Shown here piece by piece: positions 9,224 through 17,063 of a stretch of 31,635 nucleotides of DNA; the first letter of the stretch is position 1; each line of letters begins with the position of its first letter. The notes under the pieces were generated by a model that was not told the origin of the DNA, ran no database searches, and was given only the letters and a program-made list of their open reading frames with translations. Location: assembly GCA_030616125.1 (NCBI GenBank), contig JAUWXZ010000001.1, positions 1 through 31,635 on the forward strand. The letters run 5' to 3'. The position numbers and the translations under genes are program-made. Source of the DNA: Candidatus Aenigmatarchaeota archaeon (GTDB lineage: Archaea > Aenigmatarchaeota > Aenigmatarchaeia > CG10238-14 > SCSR01).

Positions 9224-9978
9224 CAAGAGTCATTTCTATCATTTCAGGAAAAGGTGGAGTAGGAAAAACAACAGTTGTTATTAATTTGGCTACTGCCCTA
9301 GTTTCAAAATTTAAACGGAATGTTACAATTATCGATTGCAATGTTACAGCTTCCCATTTGGGTTTGTATCTTGGAATGTACTATTGCCCTGTAACTTTGA
9401 ATCAAGTTTTAAAAGGTGAAGCTAAAATTACTGATGCAGTGTATGATCATTACACTCAAGTGAAAGTCATACCTTCTTCTCTAAGTTTAAGAGATTTAAC
9501 AGGAGTTGATATAACCCGGTTAAAAGATTCAATAGCAGATCTATCGGGAGTTGACTTTGTTTTTCTAGATTCAGCTCCAGGATTGGGAAGAGAAGCCATT
9601 TCAACAATTCAGGCAAGTGATGAAGTTTTATTTGTTACCACACCTTTCATTCCTTCAACAATAGATTTGATAAGATGTAATGAATTGATTAAAGAAGTTA
9701 AAGCAGGTTCTCTGGGAATTGTTTTGAACATGCTCAGTAAAGAGAAACACGAGTTAACTAAAGGGGAAATTGAAAAATTGGTTGAATTACCCGTTCTTGC
9801 CACAATACCTATAGATAAAAATGTTCCAAGAAGTTTGGCTGCAAGGGAACCTTTATTAATTTATCAACCAAATTCTCCGGCAAGTAAAGAATTTATAAAA
9901 TTGGCAGCTAGATTAATTGGGGAAGAATATAAAATTGGATTTTTAGATAAAATAAAAGGATTTTTAAGTTTGGGATAA
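9220..9978 (+). CDS. MinD/ParA-family deviant Walker ATPase
   Basis: A 252-residue SIMIBI-class ATPase of normal MinD length. It has the deviant Walker A SGKGGVGKTT near the N-terminus, an IDCN segment at the A' position, FLDSAPGLG as switch II, and VLNMLS in the nucleotide-base pocket region. The C-terminus (FLDKIKGFLSLG) looks like an amphipathic membrane-targeting helix as in MinD. Family members position machinery at membranes or poles (MinD, ParA, FlhG). The ATG overlaps the stop of the giant surface protein (ATGA at 9220-9223), so it probably positions or organises that surface assembly rather than partitioning DNA; no ParB-like partner is nearby. Family assignment is firm; the role is inferred from context. 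Confidence 0.9.
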   Translation: MTRVISIISGKGGVGKTTVVINLATALVSKFKRNVTIIDCNVTASHLGLYLGMYYCPVTLNQVLKGEAKITDAVYDHYTQVKVIPSSLSLRDLTGVDITRLKDSIADLSGVDFVFLDSAPGLGREAISTIQASDEVLFVTTPFIPSTIDLIRCNELIKEVKAGSLGIVLNMLSKEKHELTKGEIEKLVELPVLATIPIDKNVPRSLAAREPLLIYQPNSPASKEFIKLAARLIGEEYKIGFLDKIKGFLSLG

Positions 9979-10008
9979 GCATAAATTCTTTTCTATGTTA
10001 ATAATTTT

Positions 10009-10266
10009 ATGCAAATTTTCATCGTTTTATTTTCAATAATTATTTTGTTAACTAATTCAACTAGTTCAGTTAAGCATGTAAATAATTTTTCTACAGAAAC
10101 TAGAGCAGTATGCGAAGAAATAGAAAACCCTTACTGTCATTATATTTGCTATGATGAAATCTTTTTGCATGCAAATGGAAAAGAAATAAGTCTTGAAAAA
10201 ATTGAAGGGTATGTTTGCCAAAATGAAGACTGGATAGATCCAAGAATAAATCAATTAAATAATTGA
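10009..10266 (+). CDS. Small exported Cys-containing protein, unknown
   Basis: An 85-residue protein whose first ~20 residues are hydrophobic (IFIVLFSIIILLTN), acting as a signal peptide or membrane anchor. The rest is acidic and holds four cysteines (VCEE, YCHYIC, YVCQN), which could form disulfides outside the cell. It lies 30 bases after the MinD-like gene and 18 bases before the split prepilin peptidase, on the same strand, in the surface module. The N-terminus does not show a clean class III signal (no K/R-G/A just before the hydrophobic stretch), so it is not an obvious pilin. I do not recognise a family. Confidence 0.55.
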   Translation: MQIFIVLFSIIILLTNSTSSVKHVNNFSTETRAVCEEIENPYCHYICYDEIFLHANGKEISLEKIEGYVCQNEDWIDPRINQLNN

Positions 10267-10284
10267 AAATTCAAAAGAAATTAT

Positions 10285-11139
10285 ATGTTTGAGTCAATTT
10301 TTCTAGCCACAGCTTTTATAGGATCTTCTTTAGCTGCTGGATTTGATTTGAAAACAACTGAAATTCCAGATAAAATTCCCCACGTGATGATAGCAATTGC
10401 TTTGATTCTCTATGGAGTTCAATAAATCTTATCCTCAAGCTATAGGCCCATTCTTAATAGTGTAATAGCTGGTGGTTCTTTGTTAGGTTTTGGTTTTTTA
10501 ATGTACTATCTGGGTCAATGGGGAGGAGGAGATGCAAAAATATTAGCTTCTATCGGGTTTTTACTACCCCAACTACCTCAAGGATTTGCTAAATTATTTT
10601 TTCCATTACCGCTTAGTTATTTGATAAATGTTTTTCTTATCGGTGCATTTTACATGCTAGTCTATGCTTTTGTGTTTGCGTTGATGAACAAAAAAATCAT
10701 CCGAAATTTTTTTAAAGATATCAAAGCTTGCAGTAAAACTTTGTTAATAAGCTTGATAGGTTTGTTTATTTTGTTTTTTGGAATTAGTTTGTATTTTTTT
10801 CAATATTTTTATTTCAGTTTAATTTTAGTTCTTTATAATTCTTTCCTACTTTTGGTTTTGGTTATACTTTTGTTTATCATTTTGAGATTTGCCAAGACAG
10901 TAGAAGAAGTTGGATTTAAAAGAAAAATTCCAATTTCAAAATTAAAAGTTGGCGATATTTTAGCTGAATACAAAAAACTGGAAGGAATTACTGAAAAAGA
11001 ATTAAGGAGAATTAAAAAATCAGGAAGAAAAACTGTTAGAATAAAAGAGGGTGTAAGATTTGCCCCAACTTTTCCTTTAGCTTTAATATTTACACTTTTA
11101 TTTGGAGATGTAATTATATGGTTAATTGTTGCTCTTTAG
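10285..11139 (+). pseudogene. Archaeal A24 prepilin peptidase split by an in-frame TAA
   Basis: One reading frame runs from ATG 10285 to the stop at 11137-11139, interrupted only by TAA at 10423-10425 (codon 47). Before the stop is the first catalytic-aspartate motif of archaeal prepilin/preflagellin peptidases (GFDLKTTEIPDKIP, Asp21). After it is the second (WGGGDAKILASIGF, Asp83; GxGD), then further membrane helices and a C-terminal segment with GDILAE and EGVRFAPTFPLA. Both catalytic aspartates are intact but in separate halves, so translation from a downstream start (TTG at 10480) would lack Asp21. It may be a recent nonsense mutation, an assembly error or a readthrough case. Intact, the protein would be about 284 residues and process class III signal peptides. 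Its tail overlaps the opposing gene by 26 bases. Confidence 0.8.
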
Positions 11140-11698
11140 ACAAATCCTCCCAATGACCAATAAATTCATATGGAAGTTCTTTTTCTATTAGCATATCAGA
11201 CAGAGGAACTCCATATCTATAAGCAATTTCATTAATTTTTGCATCAAGTGAAATAACTTCCCCTCCTTCATAGTCGGTTGCACCTATAAGTGTTTTATCC
11301 ACACCGCTAATCCCATTTTCTTTTAATAAATTTGAGTACAAAGCTGAATTTAGGGTACGAAGAGTTTTCTGCCAATTCCTTACATCTAGTCTATCTGTAA
11401 TTAAAAACCTAACATTGGGCTTATTAAGCAATTTCCTCATTTCTTCTAGATACATTCTATCATTTTTTAAAATGCCGATTAATTCTTCAAGATTTGGTTG
11501 ATAAAGAGTCATTCGAGCAGAATTAAACCAATTTCCTATATCAACTCTACTTATGTTGTTTATAGGTTGTTCTAACCCAATTCCACGCAAAACGATACCT
11601 GTATCCACAGAGTAAAAATCATTCAACCTTTTTTGTAATTTATAGTCAAAGAAAACACTTCTGTAAAGCTGTGACCTAAATTCTCCGTAAACACCCAT
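11114..11698 (-). CDS. Unknown protein, possible PIN-like nuclease
   Basis: A 194-residue soluble protein with no signal peptide or membrane segment. I do not recognise it with confidence. Two segments recall PIN-domain nucleases: YSVDTGIVLRGI (a beta strand followed by Asp) and a C-terminal block with GVDKTLIGAT and EVISLDAKINEIAYRYGV, spaced like the late aspartates of a PIN fold. Acidic residues in the middle (EEMRKLL) could complete a site. No antitoxin-like gene is adjacent, which argues against a standard VapBC pair. It converges on the split prepilin peptidase, sharing 26 bases, and is divergent from arvA. It could also be an unrelated lineage-specific protein. Confidence 0.55.
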   Translation of the reverse strand: MGVYGEFRSQLYRSVFFDYKLQKRLNDFYSVDTGIVLRGIGLEQPINNISRVDIGNWFNSARMTLYQPNLEELIGILKNDRMYLEEMRKLLNKPNVRFLITDRLDVRNWQKTLRTLNSALYSNLLKENGISGVDKTLIGATDYEGGEVISLDAKINEIAYRYGVPLSDMLIEKELPYEFIGHWEDLSKEQQLTI

Positions 11699-11774
11699 AC
11701 AATTTAAATTTGTTTAGAGAGATTAAATAATTAATTCTAAAGAAATTTTAAAGCTAAAATACAAATATTAATTG
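11699..11774. promoter_or_regulatory. Divergent promoter region between the PIN-like gene and arvA
   Basis: These 76 bases separate two divergent genes. For arvA an AATTTTAAAG element centred near 11747 lies about 28 bases before ATG 11775. For the opposite gene a TTATTTAATC-like element on the - strand lies about 28 bases before its ATG at 11698. Both spacings fit archaeal TATA boxes giving leaderless or near-leaderless transcripts. No Shine-Dalgarno sequence is seen before either start. Confidence 0.45.
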
Positions 11775-12404
11775 ATGTTTAATAGACTTTTCGATTGGCT
11801 TCTTGGTTTATTTGGGGCAAGAAGGCAAATAAAACTAGGGGTTTATGGAGCAACAAATGTTGGTAAAACAACTTTGGCCAACAGAATTTCTTTAGACTGG
11901 GCAGGAGAAAAGGTTGGAAAAACTTCTGTAATTCCTCATGAAACTCGCTTTGTACAGAAAAAAGAAAGAGTTGAAATAAAATTAAATAGAAAAAAAATTT
12001 TGATAAATCTTTTGGATATGCCAGGAATTGCTACAAAAGTAGATTATAGAGCTTTCAGAAAACATGGTCTGTCTAGAAAATCTGCAAAAAAAAGGGCAAG
12101 AGAAGCGACAGATGGTGTTGTGGAAGCAATCAAATGGCTAGACAATGTCGATACTGTTTTGGCAGTAATGGATTCTACTCAAAACCCTTTGAATCAGATA
12201 AATATCACTTTACTTGGAAATTTAGAAGCAAGGAAAATTCCAGTGATAATTGTAGCAAATAAAATTGATTTGAAAAAGGCCAAACCAAAGGCAATAAGAG
12301 AAGCTTTCCCCCAACATCCCATAATTGGAGTTTCTGCCTTGAAGGGCAAAAATATGGACGAATTATATGATGCCATAGGTAAATATTCGAGGAGAGCAGG
12401 ATGA
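11775..12404 (+). CDS. arvA: OapA/ArvA small GTPase
   Basis: A 209-residue Era-like, Ras-superfamily GTPase. G1 is GATNVGKTT, G3 is DMPG, G4 is NKID and G5 is VSALKG. A hydrophobic N-terminus (NRLFDWLLGLFG) could be an amphipathic membrane-binding helix. It is followed by a DUF2073 protein and a zinc-ribbon protein, the conserved OapABC/ArvABC order of Euryarchaeota, in which ArvA has been reported to drive extracellular vesicle formation. The frame also offers TTG at 11772, one codon earlier; the ATG is preferred. Its stop overlaps the arvB start (ATGA at 12401-12404). Assignment rests on motifs plus gene order. Confidence 0.88.
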   Translation: MFNRLFDWLLGLFGARRQIKLGVYGATNVGKTTLANRISLDWAGEKVGKTSVIPHETRFVQKKERVEIKLNRKKILINLLDMPGIATKVDYRAFRKHGLSRKSAKKRAREATDGVVEAIKWLDNVDTVLAVMDSTQNPLNQINITLLGNLEARKIPVIIVANKIDLKKAKPKAIREAFPQHPIIGVSALKGKNMDELYDAIGKYSRRAG

Positions 12405-12823
12405 AAAAATTAAAAGGATTAAAAATAGATTTTGTTTCATCTTCAATTCTAGATAGAAAAACAAAGCAAAAAAGAATTAATTTTATTTTGAACAAGGTTA
12501 AAAATGGTTCAATCTTGATTACAGATGGTGTTTTGAATTATGCTGAAGAAATGGATTTGATAAAAGAGACGATGCGCAAAGTAGATAATGGTTTTCCTGG
12601 AATAGAAGTTTGTGGCTTAAAAAAACCAACAAAAGGATTAAATTCTATGGTTGAAAGATTTACCGATCAAAAAGAAAAAATCCAAAATTTTTTCTCAGCT
12701 CTTAGAGGTAGAAAAATAGAAAAAACAAGTTTGAGAAATGGTTTGACCCTAATAGGTCCAGCAAAAGTTATTAGAGAAATTAAAAAGAACCCAAATTCAT
12801 TTTCTGTACTAACTGAGGTTTAA
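12401..12823 (+). CDS. arvB: OapB/ArvB family protein (DUF2073)
   Basis: A 140-residue protein matching the archaeal DUF2073 (OapB/ArvB) pattern. It has an N-terminal strand LKIDFVSSSIL, a central block with GSILITDGVLNYAEEMDLI and PGIEVCGL, and a C-terminal NGLTLIGPAKVI. No catalytic motif is known to me for this family. The gene sits between the ArvA GTPase (4-base overlap) and the zinc-ribbon ArvC (1-base gap), the standard arrangement, so it probably works with the GTPase on membrane or vesicle function. It appears full length with no signal peptide or membrane helix. Confidence 0.85.
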   Translation: MKKLKGLKIDFVSSSILDRKTKQKRINFILNKVKNGSILITDGVLNYAEEMDLIKETMRKVDNGFPGIEVCGLKKPTKGLNSMVERFTDQKEKIQNFFSALRGRKIEKTSLRNGLTLIGPAKVIREIKKNPNSFSVLTEV

Positions 12824-12824
12824 T

Positions 12825-13235
12825 ATGCACAAATGTGTGAGATGTGGATCTTTGCATGAAGATAATGACAGCTCTATTCTTAGAGGTTGTAAATGCGGTT
12901 CAACCTTTTTTCTTTACATGAGAACTCCAAAAGATGCTGATCAAATAGAAGCCATGAAAAAAGAATTAGAAACAAAACACATAGATCTAGAGAAAGAGTT
13001 AAAGAAACAGATTAGAAAGAAAAAATTAAAACTTAAGAAAAAAATTAGAGTTAAAAAAGTTAAGCCTAAGAAAAGGGTTAAAAAATTGGGATTTGGAATT
13101 GAAACTGTCAGAGTTCCAAAAGAAGGAATTTATGAAATTAACATTGATGCGTTAATGAAGAAAAGGCCCTTGATAATTTTGGAGAGGGGGGGTGTGTACT
13201 TTATTTATTTATCTTCTGTTTTTGAGAAATTTTAA
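12825..13235 (+). CDS. arvC: OapC/ArvC zinc-ribbon protein
   Basis: A 136-residue protein that begins with a zinc ribbon: CVRCG, then CKCGS about 20 residues later, giving four cysteine ligands. A long Lys-rich helical segment (about residues 45-90) follows, then a C-terminal beta region with GIYEINIDALM and RPLIILERGGVYFIYL. This is the layout of OapC/ArvC zinc-ribbon proteins that follow arvAB. It begins one base after the arvB stop (TTTAATATG). The Lys-rich linker suggests binding to nucleic acid or acidic membrane, but that is inference. It converges on serS, ten bases away. Confidence 0.85.
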   Translation: MHKCVRCGSLHEDNDSSILRGCKCGSTFFLYMRTPKDADQIEAMKKELETKHIDLEKELKKQIRKKKLKLKKKIRVKKVKPKKRVKKLGFGIETVRVPKEGIYEINIDALMKKRPLIILERGGVYFIYLSSVFEKF

Positions 13236-13244
13236 AAAGAATGA

Positions 13245-14528
13245 TTACTTTTTCTCTAATTTTTCTATCCCGTTCATCCAAGGCCTTAAAACTTCTGGAA
13301 TTATTACTGAACCATCTTTTTGCTGAAATTGCTCCAAAATAGCTATCATTGTTCTGCTTGTTGCTAAAGCTGTATTGTTTAAAGTATGAACAAATCCCAC
13401 AGGAGCTTGGCCTTCCTTTTCTCTAAATTTTATGTTAAGTCTGCGAGCTTGATATTCAGTACAATTTGAATTTGATCCAGCTTCCCTAAACTTTCCGTCA
13501 GCCATCCAAACTTCTATATCATAAGTTTTAGCAGACTTTGCTCCTGTATCACCACTGCAGAGAACAACTACCCTATGAGTTATTCCTAACTTTTGATAAA
13601 GTTCTTCAGAATTTTTTTGAATTTCTTCGAAAAACTGCCAACTTTCTTCTGGTAGGCAAAAGACAAATTGCTCAATCTTGTTGAATTGATGTACTCTAAA
13701 TAAGCCTTTTGAATATTTACCATGGGTACCAACTTCTTTTCGAAAACAAGAACTAACACCACAAAGCTTTACTGGCAAATCTTTTTTATTAAAAGTTTCA
13801 TTAGCGAACATCGCTCCAAGTGGATATTCAGCTGTAGGTATCAAGTAAAGTTCTCCCTCGACTTTATAACTTGCCTCAGCAAAATCAGAGAGGTCACCTA
13901 TCATTCCTTCATAAGCTTTTCGATTTACAAGAAAAGGAGGCTCGATTAAATTAAAGTTTTTTTTCATGAGAAGATCCAATGTAAACCTTTGGATGGCCAA
14001 ATCAAGTAAAACAGCATCGCCTTTTAAATAATAGAATGCGTGACCAGCAACTTTTGCTCCTCTTTCCATATCGATTAACCCAAGATTTTGTAAAATTTCT
14101 AGGTGGGATTTTGGTTTAAAATCAAATTTTGGTACTTCACCCCATTTTCTGATTTCAACATTATTTTTTTCATCTTTACCCGAAGGAACAGATTCATGAA
14201 GCATGTTAGGAATTTTCATCAGAAGATTCTTAATCTTTTCTTCATTTTTTGTAGCTTGCTTTTCAAGTAATTTAATTTTTTCAGGAATGGCTTTGGCTTC
14301 TTTCAATTTTTTGCTTACATCTTTTCCTTGTTTTTTTAACTGAGTTATTTCTTTTGTTATAAGATTTCTTTGTTTCCTTAATTCGTTAAGTTTTGTAATT
14401 TGTTCTCTCCAGTTTTTATCACATTCTAACAAATCTTCAAGTAATTTGACTTTTTCCTTATCATCTCTCCTCTCAAGGTTTTTTCCAACCAATTTAGGAT
14501 CTTCTCTAATAAGTTTTATGTCAAGCAT
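13245..14528 (-). CDS. serS: Seryl-tRNA synthetase
   Basis: A 427-residue class II synthetase that charges tRNA-Ser. It begins with MLDIKLIREDP and an N-terminal tRNA-binding coiled coil (about residues 30-105). The catalytic domain shows the serine-site loop IPTAEYPL, motif 2 (CFRKEVGTHGKYSKGLFR), and motif 3 with ATSRTMIAILEQFQQ. Length and motifs match the common SerRS type of bacteria and many archaea, not the rare methanogen-type enzyme. An AGGTGA ribosome site four bases before the ATG overlaps the tyrS stop codon, so serS is translated with tyrS. It looks intact. Confidence 0.96.
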   Translation of the reverse strand: MLDIKLIREDPKLVGKNLERRDDKEKVKLLEDLLECDKNWREQITKLNELRKQRNLITKEITQLKKQGKDVSKKLKEAKAIPEKIKLLEKQATKNEEKIKNLLMKIPNMLHESVPSGKDEKNNVEIRKWGEVPKFDFKPKSHLEILQNLGLIDMERGAKVAGHAFYYLKGDAVLLDLAIQRFTLDLLMKKNFNLIEPPFLVNRKAYEGMIGDLSDFAEASYKVEGELYLIPTAEYPLGAMFANETFNKKDLPVKLCGVSSCFRKEVGTHGKYSKGLFRVHQFNKIEQFVFCLPEESWQFFEEIQKNSEELYQKLGITHRVVVLCSGDTGAKSAKTYDIEVWMADGKFREAGSNSNCTEYQARRLNIKFREKEGQAPVGFVHTLNNTALATSRTMIAILEQFQQKDGSVIIPEVLRPWMNGIEKLEKK

Positions 14529-14532
14529 TTTT

Positions 14533-14538
14533 TCACCT
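14533..14538 (-). promoter_or_regulatory. serS Shine-Dalgarno overlapping the tyrS stop codon
   Basis: On the - strand AGGTGA precedes serS ATG (14528) by four bases. Its last three bases are the TGA that ends tyrS, so a ribosome terminating on tyrS sits on the serS binding site. GGTGA complements the usual archaeal 16S 3' end (TCACC). The same element appears before internal genes elsewhere in the window, such as 20697-21053 and 25810-26559. Confidence 0.75.
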
Positions 14539-15615
14539 AGTAGTTTTAGTTCCTTTGTAAACGTCTAACAATTTAGCATTTGCTGGCTTTTCAAAATGTC
14601 CTCTTATAGGTTTAATAATTTTATCTAAGGCTTCTGCTAATGATTTTTTTAAATCAAGAGGATGAATTTCACCAGCTCTATATTCGTCCTCAAGTTTTTG
14701 ATAATTATCAAATTCTATACTTCCCCCGTATTTTTCTAGTCTTTCTAATTTGAAAGTTTTAAGCTCTTTGAAAACTATGAATTTAATCATTTCTAAAATT
14801 GGATTAGCATCTGTAACTCTTTCTGGGCACCATGCCTTTTTTAACTTATCTTCTATTTGTTTCTTTGTATCATGAACAAAAATACATGTCCAAGGTTTGC
14901 TCTTACTCATCTTGCTTGAAATGACTTGGTCAAGCTTTTTATCTTTGTCGAACCCAAGTATAACTGGTCCTGCTAATCCTGGTAGTAAGTGGTGATGGAG
15001 TGCAATTGGTGGTTTCCAATCTAATTTTGGGAACACTTCTCTTGCTAACATGTGTACTTTCCTCTGGTCCATACCTGCATGAGCAACGTCAATACACAAA
15101 ATTCTCATATCTGCTGCTTGCATTGCAGGATAATAAAATTGTGCCATGTCAAGAGCATCATTCTCCTTTCTTCCCATTATCTGTAAACAGCGAATAGTTC
15201 GTTTTAATGTTGATTTTTGCGAAACGAAAATAAGATCTTTCCAAAATTCATCATTATTGTGATAAATATCTGAACCTAGCAAAATTTTTGCTTTGCCATC
15301 GGTTATAAATTTAAAAGCTTCTTCATAGTATCTTGCAGCTATTTTTATTTTTTCCCAGTTACCTTCAAGCTTTTTATTTATAAAACTATGCCAATCTGCA
15401 AGCCAAACGGTAGCTTTACAACCTGCTTTTATAAAATCATTTATCTTAGATCCACTTAGTACTAAAGTACCCAAATGTAATAATCCAGAAATTTCAAAGC
15501 CCATGTAATGCACGGGGGTTTCCTTTGTTTCTAGCAATTGCCGTAATTCATTTTCAGTTATAATTTCCTCTGTTGGAGGTCCTTTTATCAGTTCAAGTTT
15601 TCTTTCTATGTCCAT
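14533..15615 (-). CDS. tyrS: Tyrosyl-tRNA synthetase, archaeal type
   Basis: A 360-residue class I synthetase of the archaeal/eukaryal TyrRS group. The N-terminus carries MGFEISGLLHLG in place of the usual GFEPSG.IHLG, the HIGH-equivalent motif. Further motifs are LLADWHSF (here VWLADWHSF), QAADMRILCIDVAHAGMDQRKVHMLARE, and KMSKS within SSKMSKSKPW. The C-terminal part has WCPERVTDANPILEM and GEIHPLDLKKSLAEAL, as in Methanocaldococcus TyrRS. It is slightly longer than that enzyme. It is the first gene of a tyrS-serS operon and has GTGG just before the ATG. The Pro-to-Ile change in the FEPSG loop is mildly unusual. Confidence 0.93.
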   Translation of the reverse strand: MDIERKLELIKGPPTEEIITENELRQLLETKETPVHYMGFEISGLLHLGTLVLSGSKINDFIKAGCKATVWLADWHSFINKKLEGNWEKIKIAARYYEEAFKFITDGKAKILLGSDIYHNNDEFWKDLIFVSQKSTLKRTIRCLQIMGRKENDALDMAQFYYPAMQAADMRILCIDVAHAGMDQRKVHMLAREVFPKLDWKPPIALHHHLLPGLAGPVILGFDKDKKLDQVISSKMSKSKPWTCIFVHDTKKQIEDKLKKAWCPERVTDANPILEMIKFIVFKELKTFKLERLEKYGGSIEFDNYQKLEDEYRAGEIHPLDLKKSLAEALDKIIKPIRGHFEKPANAKLLDVYKGTKTTR

Positions 15616-15800
15616 TTTTCCACTTTTTAGTGTTTTGTAATTCTAAAACTTAAACTTAAATTTTTAACGCCAATTTAAACAATATCCTTAAATGTGTAAC
15701 ACTTTATTTTTTTTAGTAGTGATAGGATGAGCTTAGAAAATCCATTAAACAAGTTTAATTTACCTAAAACTTAATTTCTTTAAGGTAATTTAGTGATTAA
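15616..15800. other. Intergenic region between divergent tyrS and the RNase gene
   Basis: These 185 bases form the longest gap in the window. The tyrS side has an AATTTAAGTTTAAG-like TATA element on the - strand. The RNase side has AT-rich promoter-like sequence (TTTAATTTACC, TAATTTAG) before ATG 15801. A 15-codon open frame (15727-15774) starts with ATG after GATAGG, but it is too short to support as a gene. No tRNA, hairpin terminator or repeat is visible. Confidence 0.4.
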
Positions 15801-17063
15801 ATGATTAGATTGAGCTTTCTAGGCGCAATGAATACGGTTGGCTGTTCAGCAGTTTTAGTAGAAACTGGAACAGAAAAAATCTTGCTAGATCATGGAACAA
15901 AAATTCAAGAAACGCCCCCAAAATTTCCTCTGCCTATAGAAGGAAAGCCAGACGCAATTTTGTTATCCCACTGCCATCTGGATCATTCAGGTTCAATTCC
16001 GATATTCTTTACTCAAGGGAATTCTTGTCCAGTTTATTTAATAAGTGTGACAAGACCTTTAGTAGAATTGCTTTTACTCGATTCGATAAAAATTAGTAGA
16101 GAGGAAGGAATCGAATTACCTTTTAAAAAGGAAGATCTTAAAAATACAATTGCAAATTTTTCATCAGTAAATTATCGAGTTCCATTTAAAATCGGAAAAA
16201 CAGAAGTCACTTGTTATGATGCGGGCCACCTTCCCGGTTCGATGATGCCTCTGTTAAATTTTGGGAATAAGAAATTACTTTATACTGGAGACTTAAAAAC
16301 AACTGAGACTCGTTTGCTTAAAAAAGCAGATTTGGATTTACCAAATGTTAATGTAGTGATAACTGAAAGTACTTATTCGGATCGTGAGCATCCTGATAGG
16401 AAAGACCAAGAGAAAGAATTGGTTAGAATAGTAAACGATACTTTAGCAGTGGACGGTATTTGTTTGATTGCTGGGTTTGCAGTTGGAAGAATAGACGAGC
16501 TTTTACTCATATTAGACCATTACGGAATAGATTATCCTCTCTATATAGACGGAATGGCAAAAAAAGCAATAACAATAATTAACCAACATAAAAATTTGCT
16601 CAGAAATCCAGATAGTTTGGATAAAGCCTTAGAAAAAGTTCAGTATGTGAGAAAAGAAAAAATGAGAAGTAAAATCATCAGAAATCCTGGTGTTATTTTA
16701 ACAACTTCTGGTATGTTATCTGGTGGACCGATCGTATACTATTTGAAAAAATTATATGACGATAGGAATTGTAGTTTAGTTCTGTCTGGATTCCAGGTTG
16801 AAGGAACTCCTGGAAAAACTTTGTTAGAAACAGGTCGCTATATTACAAATGATTTAAATCTAGACCTTAAAATGTTTGTTCGTAAACTCGATTTTTCAAG
16901 TCATGCTGGAAGATCGGAGTTGTTTAAATTTATCAGAAAAGTAAATCCAGAAAAAGTTTTTTGTATTCATGGGGATCATACTCAAGAGTTTGCCTCTGAA
17001 CTGAAAGAAAAGGGCTTTGATGCTGTTGCACCTTTAGCGAACAACAGAATATTTGAGATTTAA
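15801..17063 (+). CDS. Beta-CASP metallo-beta-lactamase RNase (aCPSF2-like)
   Basis: A 420-residue metallo-beta-lactamase-fold RNase. The zinc site includes SHCHLDHSG (HxHxDH) near residue 58, DAGHLPGS and YTGDLK. The beta-CASP insertion shows TESTYSDR (motif A), SSHAGR (motif B region) and a final CIHGD. There are no N-terminal KH domains, so it matches the short archaeal CPSF-like group (aCPSF2) rather than aCPSF1. Relatives process or degrade RNA as endonuclease and/or 5'-3' exonuclease. It is transcribed alone and diverges from tyrS. All metal-binding motifs look intact. Confidence 0.92.
   Translation: MIRLSFLGAMNTVGCSAVLVETGTEKILLDHGTKIQETPPKFPLPIEGKPDAILLSHCHLDHSGSIPIFFTQGNSCPVYLISVTRPLVELLLLDSIKISREEGIELPFKKEDLKNTIANFSSVNYRVPFKIGKTEVTCYDAGHLPGSMMPLLNFGNKKLLYTGDLKTTETRLLKKADLDLPNVNVVITESTYSDREHPDRKDQEKELVRIVNDTLAVDGICLIAGFAVGRIDELLLILDHYGIDYPLYIDGMAKKAITIINQHKNLLRNPDSLDKALEKVQYVRKEKMRSKIIRNPGVILTTSGMLSGGPIVYYLKKLYDDRNCSLVLSGFQVEGTPGKTLLETGRYITNDLNLDLKMFVRKLDFSSHAGRSELFKFIRKVNPEKVFCIHGDHTQEFASELKEKGFDAVAPLANNRIFEI

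Noticed and set aside
10423..10425. Recoding as selenocysteine or pyrrolysine in the prepilin peptidase
   Set aside because: The interrupting codon is TAA, whereas those systems use TGA and TAG, and TAA ends other genes in the window (for example 5017, 12823, 30858).
14930..14975. TCGAACCC string resembling a tRNA T-arm
   Set aside because: It lies inside the conserved coding region of tyrS and no acceptor or anticodon arm can be formed around it.
15727..15774. Fifteen-codon ORF after GATAGG
   Set aside because: Too short, no recognisable product and no conservation data; it could be chance in the promoter region.
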